Assembly: GCA_934654765.1 (NCBI GenBank)
Contig: CAKUGX010000104.1
Span: forward strand, 1 to 6,310
DNA length: 6,310 nt
Reading direction: 5' to 3'
DNA from: an uncultured Collinsella sp.
GTDB taxonomy: Bacteria > Actinomycetota > Coriobacteriia > Coriobacteriales > Coriobacteriaceae
Shown: positions 1-3,626 of the stretch, one piece after another
Position numbering within the stretch: the stretch's first letter is position 1
Layout of the letters: the number at the start of each line of letters is the position of its first letter
Notes under the pieces: generated by a model
Databases searched by the model: none
Told to the model about the DNA's origin: nothing
Seen by the model: only the letters and a program-made list of their open reading frames with translations
Position numbers and translations under genes: made by a program

Positions 1-2
1 TT

Positions 3-77
3 TGGTGGGCGTTAGAAGATTTGAACTTCTGACCTCTTCCGTGTCAGGGAAGCGCTCTCCCCCTGAGCTAAACGCCC
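3..77 (-). tRNA. tRNA-Val (anticodon GAC)
   Basis: The minus strand folds as a complete 75-nt tRNA. The acceptor arm GGGCGTT pairs with AACGCCC, followed by A and an encoded CCA. The anticodon stem CTTCC/GGAAG encloses the loop CTGACAC, giving anticodon GAC, which reads valine GUC and GUU codons. The T arm AGAAG/CTTCT closes the loop TTCAAAT. It lies 3 bp after the tRNA-Gly gene and is very probably processed from the same transcript. Its downstream terminator, if there is one, lies outside the window. Confidence 0.97.
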
Positions 78-80
78 AAA

Positions 81-156
81 TGGAGCGGACAACGGGGCTC
101 GAACCCGCGACCCCAACCTTGGCAAGGTTGTGCTCTACCAACTGAGCCATGTCCGC
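81..156 (-). tRNA. tRNA-Gly (anticodon GCC), copy 1
   Basis: A complete 76-nt tRNA: the acceptor GCGGACA pairs with TGTCCGC, and the gene ends in TCCA, so CCA is encoded. The anticodon stem CAACC/GGTTG holds the loop TTGCCAA, anticodon GCC, reading GGC and GGU. It is base-for-base identical to the copies at 2395-2470 and 2621-2696. It is the first gene of a Gly-Val pair, and the -10 box of its promoter ends 12 nt before the mature 5' end, so the leader is only a few nucleotides long. Confidence 0.98.
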
Positions 157-168
157 TTACGAGGATTA

Positions 169-214
169 ATCTTACGTGATACCCGCATCCTATGCAAGAA
201 CTTTTTTGAAAAGT
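169..214 (-). promoter_or_regulatory. Promoter of the tRNA-Gly/tRNA-Val unit
   Basis: On the minus strand a -35 box TTGCAT (192-197) and a -10 box TAAGAT (169-174) are separated by 17 bp. Immediately upstream of the -35 lies an A/T inverted repeat, ACTTTTCAAAAAAGT (200-214), that recurs before the other tRNA units at 2740-2757 and 6211-6227. The distance from the -10 to the tRNA (12 nt) equals that in the promoter at 2709-2757. The call rests on box spacing and on the repetition of the design; no start site has been measured. Confidence 0.75.
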
Positions 215-224
215 TTTGCGACGC

Positions 225-242
225 CCTCGCGAACCTCGCGAA
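225..242. repeat. Tandem 9-bp repeat forming a short hairpin
   Basis: CCTCGCGAA occurs twice in tandem. Because TCGCGA is self-complementary, the two copies can pair as a 6-bp stem with a 3-nt loop. It sits 54 bp after the stop codon of the alpha-glucosidase gene and just upstream of the tRNA promoter. It could slow or end glucosidase transcription, but no T-tract follows on the minus strand, so it is not called as a terminator. Confidence 0.4.
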
Positions 243-296
243 GACATCAGCCACCACGGAAGGTGTAGGCAAACGCAAGCTCGCCGCAAGAGGCCC

Positions 297-2030
297 CTAC
301 AACTCAGCGAGCATGATCCAGGCAGAGCTGTCCTGCGCGAGCCTGCCATCTGCAAGCGGTGATGAGGTGAGCAGAACCCTACCCGCCGGCAGCTCCACGG
401 GTGCTGCACCGAAGTTCGTCACACATGCCCAGCCGTTGTCGCGGCGATAGGCGATGACGCCACCCTCAGCGCCCTCGGCACCATCCGCAAGGCCGGTGCG
501 CCCGTCAAGATCGAGCCACGCAAGATCGTTAGCGCGCCCGCGCAGCTTGCGCCGCAGCCAGAGGGCGTCGCGATAGAGCGCAAGCATCGATGTCGGGTCC
601 GCTTCTTCCCTATCGGCAGCGTAATCGGAAAACCATGCAGGCTGCGGCAGATGGGGAGCCGCATCGGCGTCCGCCGGTGAAAACCCAAACGATCCGCCCT
701 GCGCGGGATCGTCCGCTGCCACCCACGGCAGGGGCACACGGCAGCCGTCGCGCCCCTTCTCGCGCTTCGGTCCGTGCGTATTGGTCGCAGTAGGATCTTC
801 AAGTGCGGCCCACGGGATATCGGCCACCTCAAAAAGGCCGAGCTCCTCACCCTGATACACGTATGCCGAGCCCGGAAGCGCCAGCTCGAGCAAAAGGGCC
901 GCCCGCGCGCGGCGCTCGCCGAGTTCACGGTCCTCGTCATAAGACGACCCGTCGCGTAAGAGCCAGTCGAGCGCAATCTGGTGGTAGCGCGTCGCCTTGA
1001 TCTGCGGCAGGGCATAGCGCGTCGCCACGCGCGGCACGTCGTGGTTGGAGAGCACCCAGGTCGAGGCGGAATCGGATTCTATAGCTGCCTTCAAGCCCTC
1101 CTCGATTGCAGCGTGCATGTCATCATAGGTCCAAGTGGCCTTGGCAAACTCAAAGTTGAATGTCTGGCCAAGCTCGCTGGGACGCGCGTAGAGATACTGG
1201 CGCTCGGGCAGCACCCACGCCTCGGCAACGGCGCTGCGTGGCGGATCATAGCGGTCGAACACGCGGCGCCACTCGCGATAGATCTCGTGGACCTCGTTGC
1301 GGTCCCACAGCGGATGGGTGCCGTCCTCAACCATGTCATCGCCCTCGGCGAGATGCCACCGGTCGAGGTCATCGCGGTCGAGATCCTTGGCGAGACCGTG
1401 CGCCACATCAATGCGAAAGCCATCGACGCCTCGATCGCTCCAAAACGCCAGGACGTCGCAAAAGAACGCATGAACCTCGGGGCACGACCAGTCAAAGTCC
1501 GGCTGCTCGGGCGTAAACATGTGCAGATACCACTGACCGTCCGCGACGCGCGTCCAGGCGGGGCCGCCAAAGTTGGCATTCCAATTGGTGGGAGGCAGCT
1601 CGCCGTGCTCGCCGCGACCATCGCGGAAGATATAACGGGCGCGCTCGGGCGATCCGGGGCCGGCGGCAAGAGCGGCTTTGAACCAGGGGTGCTGGTTGGA
1701 CGAATGGTTGGGCACGATGTCGACGATGACCTTGATGCCGTGCGCGTGAGCCGCAGCGATCATGTCATCGAAGTCGTCAAGCGAGCCGAGACGTGGGTCG
1801 ACATCGCAGTAGTCCGCCACATCATAGCCGCCATCAACAAGAGGCGATGGGTAAAACGGGCTCAGCCAGATGGCCTCGATACCCAGCCGCTCAAGATAGT
1901 CCATCTGCTGGGTAATGCCCGCGATATCGCCCAGACCCGAACCAGTCGAATCCTTAAACGAGCGCGGGTAGATTTGATAAATCGCGGCATCGGACATCCA
2001 TGAGCGCGAAGAGGACTTTTCTGTAGCCAT
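297..2030 (-). CDS. GH13 alpha-glucosidase (oligo-1,6-glucosidase / maltase type)
   Basis: This 577-residue protein should be a cytoplasmic exo-acting hydrolase releasing glucose from the non-reducing end of short alpha-glucosides such as malto- or isomalto-oligosaccharides. It has no signal peptide. The GH13 signatures are complete: DIVPNH at 104-109, GFRIDVA at 204-210 with nucleophile Asp208, AVAEAW with acid/base Glu270, and NHD at 329-331 with the transition-state Asp331. The opening YQIYPRSF and the later segment from about 395 to 435 resemble actinobacterial, especially bifidobacterial, alpha-glucosidases as I remember them. Length is normal for the family. The start at 2030 is chosen for its strong ribosome binding site (AAGGGAGG, 8-nt spacing) and because homology begins there; an in-frame extension to 2120 adds nothing family-like. 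Val209 after the nucleophile, as in isomaltases of subfamily 31, hints at alpha-1,6 activity, but exact specificity is open. No transporter or regulator adjoins it. Confidence 0.93.
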   Translation of the reverse strand: MATEKSSSRSWMSDAAIYQIYPRSFKDSTGSGLGDIAGITQQMDYLERLGIEAIWLSPFYPSPLVDGGYDVADYCDVDPRLGSLDDFDDMIAAAHAHGIKVIVDIVPNHSSNQHPWFKAALAAGPGSPERARYIFRDGRGEHGELPPTNWNANFGGPAWTRVADGQWYLHMFTPEQPDFDWSCPEVHAFFCDVLAFWSDRGVDGFRIDVAHGLAKDLDRDDLDRWHLAEGDDMVEDGTHPLWDRNEVHEIYREWRRVFDRYDPPRSAVAEAWVLPERQYLYARPSELGQTFNFEFAKATWTYDDMHAAIEEGLKAAIESDSASTWVLSNHDVPRVATRYALPQIKATRYHQIALDWLLRDGSSYDEDRELGERRARAALLLELALPGSAYVYQGEELGLFEVADIPWAALEDPTATNTHGPKREKGRDGCRVPLPWVAADDPAQGGSFGFSPADADAAPHLPQPAWFSDYAADREEADPTSMLALYRDALWLRRKLRGRANDLAWLDLDGRTGLADGAEGAEGGVIAYRRDNGWACVTNFGAAPVELPAGRVLLTSSPLADGRLAQDSSAWIMLAEL

Positions 2031-2038
2031 GGGGTGCG

Positions 2039-2046
2039 CCTCCCTT
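2039..2046 (-). promoter_or_regulatory. Ribosome binding site of the alpha-glucosidase gene
   Basis: AAGGGAGG on the minus strand lies 8 nt before the ATG at 2030. This near-perfect Shine-Dalgarno sequence fixes the start and rules out the 30-codon in-frame extension upstream. Confidence 0.85.
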
Positions 2047-2073
2047 GCAACGAGGTTTTGCGAGATGCCCACG

Positions 2074-2104
2074 ATGATACGCCCAAAGCGGACATTCGCG
2101 GCAA
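2074..2104 (-). promoter_or_regulatory. Possible promoter of the alpha-glucosidase gene
   Basis: TATCAT (2074-2079) matches five of six bases of a -10 box and lies 43 bp before the start codon. The best -35 candidate, TTGCCG (2099-2104), is 19 bp upstream, which is longer than usual. The terminator at 2170-2199 just upstream implies the gene needs its own promoter somewhere in 2031-2169, and this is the best candidate seen. It is a weak call. Confidence 0.3.
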
Positions 2105-2126
2105 ACAACGCCACAGCCACGCCCCA

Positions 2127-2225
2127 AACGCTCGCTCCCTCTCGGGTTCGAGCCCAGACGACGGGTACGAAAAAGCCCGGCTACCGTAGTAGTCGGGCTG
2201 TTACGCTTGGAGCGGACAACGGGGC
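2127..2225. repeat. 99-bp direct repeat, copy A (tRNA-Gly 3' end plus terminator)
   Basis: This segment matches 2314-2412 at 94 of 99 positions with no gaps (offset 187 bp). Read on the minus strand it contains, in order, the last 18 nt of tRNA-Gly including CCA, a short linker, the intrinsic terminator, and a tail with a GGGCTCGAACCC core. The five differences all lie in the linker, at the T-tract edge and in the tail, none in the 18 tRNA bases or the terminator stem. Confidence 0.9.
2170..2199 (-). terminator. Intrinsic terminator, duplicated copy A
   Basis: On the minus strand AGCCCG pairs with CGGGCT, an A-C mismatch follows, then CTAC pairs with GTAG around the loop TACG. A run of five Ts follows the stem. 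It duplicates the terminator at 2356-2386 and now follows only a tRNA relic. It probably shields the alpha-glucosidase gene from tRNA read-through. Confidence 0.85.
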
Positions 2226-2231
2226 GTCCGC
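2208..2231 (-). pseudogene. tRNA-Gly relic reduced to its acceptor stem
   Basis: The minus strand reads GCGGAC, then GCCCCGTT, then GTCCGCTCCA. These are the first 6 and last 18 bases of the tRNA-Gly(GCC) gene, joined directly with the 52 bases between them missing. What remains is a 6-bp acceptor stem with an 8-nt loop, the discriminator base and CCA. The D arm, anticodon arm and most of the T arm are gone, so it cannot act as a tRNA. The 3' part is certain because it belongs to the 99-bp duplication. The 5' match is only six bases in a neighbourhood rich in GCGGA, so chance is possible. Confidence 0.65.
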
Positions 2232-2233
2232 GT

Positions 2234-2310
2234 ATCCGCTTCGCGGATCCGCACCGGCTTCGGCCGCCTGCTGGCGTCCTCGCCAGCTCGCTACAAACGC
2301 TCCGCGTTTG
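2234..2310. repeat. Array of four tight hairpins
   Basis: This 77-bp stretch lies between the two copies of the 99-bp repeat and holds four consecutive perfect inverted repeats. They are ATCCGC-TTC-GCGGAT (2234-2248), CGGC-TTCG-GCCG (2255-2266), a 7-bp stem around TCCT (2270-2287) and a 7-bp stem around TCC (2294-2310). The acceptor stem of the tRNA relic (2212-2231) makes a fifth. Gaps between stems are 3 to 6 bp and the loops 3 or 4 nt. No convincing coding frame, promoter or known RNA family was recognised. It may be a structured RNA segment, a REP-like element or a scar of palindrome-driven rearrangement. With the flanking repeats it accounts for most of the 364-bp gene-free stretch 2031-2394. 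Confidence 0.75.
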
Positions 2311-2313
2311 CTT

Positions 2314-2412
2314 AACGCTCGCTCCCTCTCGGGTTCGAGCCCAGGCGACGGGTACAAAAAAGCCCGGCTACCGTAGTAGTCGGGCTGCTGCGTTTGGAGC
2401 GGACAACGGGGC
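2314..2412. repeat. 99-bp direct repeat, copy B (intact tRNA-Gly 3' end plus terminator)
   Basis: This is the partner of 2127-2225 and probably the parent copy, because here the tRNA end belongs to a complete tRNA-Gly gene (2395-2470). The match stops abruptly inside the T arm of the tRNA on one side and at 2314 on the other, directly next to the hairpin array. Confidence 0.9.
2356..2386 (-). terminator. Intrinsic terminator of the Gly-Cys-Gly tRNA unit
   Basis: On the minus strand AGCCCG pairs with CGGGCT, then after one mismatch CTAC pairs with GTAG around TACG, followed by TTTTTT. It starts 8 nt after the 3' end of the last tRNA-Gly and is the natural end of the tRNA transcript. Confidence 0.9.
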
Positions 2413-2470
2413 TCGAACCCGCGACCCCAACCTTGGCAAGGTTGTGCTCTACCAACTGAGCCATGTCCGC
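2395..2470 (-). tRNA. tRNA-Gly (anticodon GCC), copy 2
   Basis: A complete 76-nt gene, identical to the copies at 81-156 and 2621-2696, with encoded CCA and anticodon GCC. It is last in the Gly-Cys-Gly cluster and 42 bp after tRNA-Cys. A terminator-like hairpin lies in that gap, and no separate promoter of the kind used by the other units is visible. Its expression therefore probably depends on read-through. Its last 18 bases are the part duplicated at 2208-2225. Confidence 0.97.
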
Positions 2471-2476
2471 ATATGT

Positions 2477-2503
2477 AAAACAAAACGGGCGCCGGAGCGC
2501 CCG
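2477..2503 (-). terminator. Terminator-like hairpin between tRNA-Cys and tRNA-Gly
   Basis: On the minus strand CGGGCGC pairs perfectly with GCGCCCG around a TCCG loop, followed by TTTTGTTTT. This meets the rules for an intrinsic terminator yet lies between two tRNA genes of the same orientation. It may act as a partial terminator, lowering the last tRNA-Gly relative to the first two tRNAs, or as a processing spacer. Confidence 0.65.
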
Positions 2504-2512
2504 GATGTTGCC

Positions 2513-2586
2513 TGGAGGCGAAGCCCGGATTCGAACCGGGGGTAAAGGCTTTGCAGGCCTCTGCCTTACCACTTGGCCACTTCGCC
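2513..2586 (-). tRNA. tRNA-Cys (anticodon GCA)
   Basis: A complete 74-nt tRNA: the acceptor GGCGAAG pairs with CTTCGCC, then T and an encoded CCA. The anticodon loop CTGCAAA gives GCA, reading UGC and UGU. The T arm CCGGG/CCCGG holds the loop TTCGAAT (preceded by the paired G). It is the middle gene of the Gly-Cys-Gly cluster, between two identical tRNA-Gly genes. Confidence 0.97.
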
Positions 2587-2587
2587 G

Positions 2588-2610
2588 AAAATGGACCGCC
2601 TAAACGGTCC
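2588..2610 (-). terminator. Weak hairpin with short T-run between tRNA-Gly and tRNA-Cys
   Basis: GGACCG pairs with CGGTCC around a 6-nt loop, followed on the minus strand by ATTTTC. The T-run is short and broken from the stem by one base. It is more likely a spacer hairpin guiding RNA processing or a mild attenuator than a true terminator, since the next tRNA starts at once. Confidence 0.35.
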
Positions 2611-2620
2611 GGAAATGCAA

Positions 2621-2696
2621 TGGAGCGGACAACGGGGCTCGAACCCGCGACCCCAACCTTGGCAAGGTTGTGCTCTACCAACTGAGCCATGTCCGC
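2621..2696 (-). tRNA. tRNA-Gly (anticodon GCC), copy 3
   Basis: A complete 76-nt gene, identical to the other two copies, with anticodon GCC and encoded CCA. It is the first gene of the Gly-Cys-Gly cluster. The -10 box of its promoter ends 12 nt before the mature 5' end, the same distance as for the copy at 81-156. Confidence 0.98.
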
Positions 2697-2708
2697 TTGC
2701 GGGTTATT

Positions 2709-2757
2709 AATTTACGCGAGTTGTCCAAAAGACGCAAGTACTTTTTTCAAAAAACTT
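2709..2757 (-). promoter_or_regulatory. Promoter of the Gly-Cys-Gly tRNA unit
   Basis: The minus strand shows -35 TTGCGT (2732-2737), a 17-bp spacer and -10 TAAATT (2709-2714). Directly upstream is the A/T inverted repeat AAGTTTTTTGAAAAAAGT (2740-2757), the counterpart of those at 200-214 and 6211-6227. The sequence from -10 to the tRNA resembles that of the promoter at 169-214. No clear terminator separates it from the STAS-kinase gene, which stops 45 bp upstream of it. Confidence 0.75.
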
Positions 2758-2801
2758 GTCTGCCGCATGTTCTTAGCAGCTAAACGCGCTAAAGCGATTG
2801 G

Positions 2802-3548
2802 CTAGGCACACGATTCCAGCGCTCCGCTAAACAGCTTCACCATCTGCACGCGCGTGCCGGCGCCGTCCGTACGACGAGCAACCTCCACGTTATCGACGAG
2901 CATACGCATAAGCTTGATACCACGGCCGCGCTCCTCTGATGCGACCGGTTCGCTCGTTTCATCGATAGAATAGCCGGCACCTCGATCAAGCACCTCAACC
3001 ACAACGCGATCGCCATAGGCCTGAACCGTCAGGACGCACCCGATACCGCCCGCATGGTCATAGGCATTACCCAGCGCCTCCCCCGACGCCAATGCGACAT
3101 CGTAGCGCTCGTCACGGCGCAACGGAAGCGATTCAAGGAGTTCGGCGATGCGATGTCGGTAGTATGGAAGATTCTCGATGCCCTGACGGACCTCGACGCT
3201 CTTACTCCAGCGAGGCAGCTCCCCCACCGGAATGGCGGGAATAGACTCCCGTGCCGGCCCCGCGACATGAAGAATATCGACAAGACGAGCAATCTCCAAA
3301 AAGCGAACAACTTCACCTGATGCATTGACGAGCGAAAGCAGGCCTTCTCGCCTCATGAGCTCACGAGCGCGCGTAAGCAGGAATGCCAAGCCCGTCGAAT
3401 CGATAAAGCTAACAGCCTGACAGTTGATGACGACACGACGCACGCCGCGGCCAATCAAAGCATCCAACCGCCGACGCAGCGCAGGCACCGTGGCGATGTC
3501 GATATCGCCTGGTGGCGTCAAAACCGCTATGTCATTCCACTCATTCAT
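2802..3548 (-). CDS. Fused STAS anti-anti-sigma / GHKL anti-sigma kinase
   Basis: This 248-residue soluble protein joins two halves of a partner-switching module. Residues 3-98 are a STAS domain like SpoIIAA or RsbV, with the phosphorylation motif FIDSTGL and predicted phospho-acceptor Ser51. Residues about 118-242 are a GHKL ATPase like SpoIIAB or RsbW. Its N-box has Glu157 and Asn161 (the E-x3-N of active kinases), its G1 box is DRGAG at 188-192 and its glycine lid RGRGI at 207-211, so the kinase looks intact. In the family the kinase phosphorylates the STAS serine and binds a sigma factor or other target; here donor and acceptor are covalently joined. ATG 3548 is preferred because the STAS fold begins just after it, although the nearest GGGGA lies 11 nt away. 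An in-frame TTG at 3566 is the alternative. It lies 78 bp after the phosphatase gene, probably in one operon. Confidence 0.9.
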   Translation of the reverse strand: MNEWNDIAVLTPPGDIDIATVPALRRRLDALIGRGVRRVVINCQAVSFIDSTGLAFLLTRARELMRREGLLSLVNASGEVVRFLEIARLVDILHVAGPARESIPAIPVGELPRWSKSVEVRQGIENLPYYRHRIAELLESLPLRRDERYDVALASGEALGNAYDHAGGIGCVLTVQAYGDRVVVEVLDRGAGYSIDETSEPVASEERGRGIKLMRMLVDNVEVARRTDGAGTRVQMVKLFSGALESCA

Positions 3549-3626
3549 ACGACCATGGTTCCCCAAAAAAGCCCACTCGATGCATTCGTTTCCCCAACCG
3601 TACGGATTCAGCCCGCCCAGCGTCGC

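Noticed and set aside
981..2003. A 340-codon open frame on the plus strand opposite the alpha-glucosidase gene
   Set aside because: It is antisense to a complete GH13 gene with all catalytic motifs and a strong ribosome binding site; its translation shows no family features and comes from the high GC content.
2043..2070. GCAA-N7-TTGC inverted repeat before the glucosidase gene as a LacI-type operator
   Set aside because: Arms are only 4 bp, the centre does not fit LacI-family operators, and it overlaps the ribosome binding site region by chance-level similarity.
2031..2120. N-terminal extension of the alpha-glucosidase by 30 residues
   Set aside because: The ATG at 2030 has a strong Shine-Dalgarno sequence and the family homology starts right after it; the extension covers the probable promoter.
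2142..2158. T-arm-like sequence (GGGTTCGAGCCC core) after each terminator copy, suggesting another tRNA
   Set aside because: No acceptor stem, D arm or anticodon arm can be assembled around it on either strand; a short GC palindrome in the repeat explains it.
2181..2690. A 169-codon minus-strand frame running through three tRNA genes
   Set aside because: It translates tRNA-Gly and tRNA-Cys sequences; the MAQLVEHNLAKVG peptide is simply tRNA-Gly read as protein.
3549..3626. Alternative-sigma promoter or terminator in the gap between the phosphatase and STAS-kinase genes
   Set aside because: The T6 run has no matching upstream stem, and no convincing -35/-10 pair for SigB-type or ECF sigma factors was found at proper spacing.
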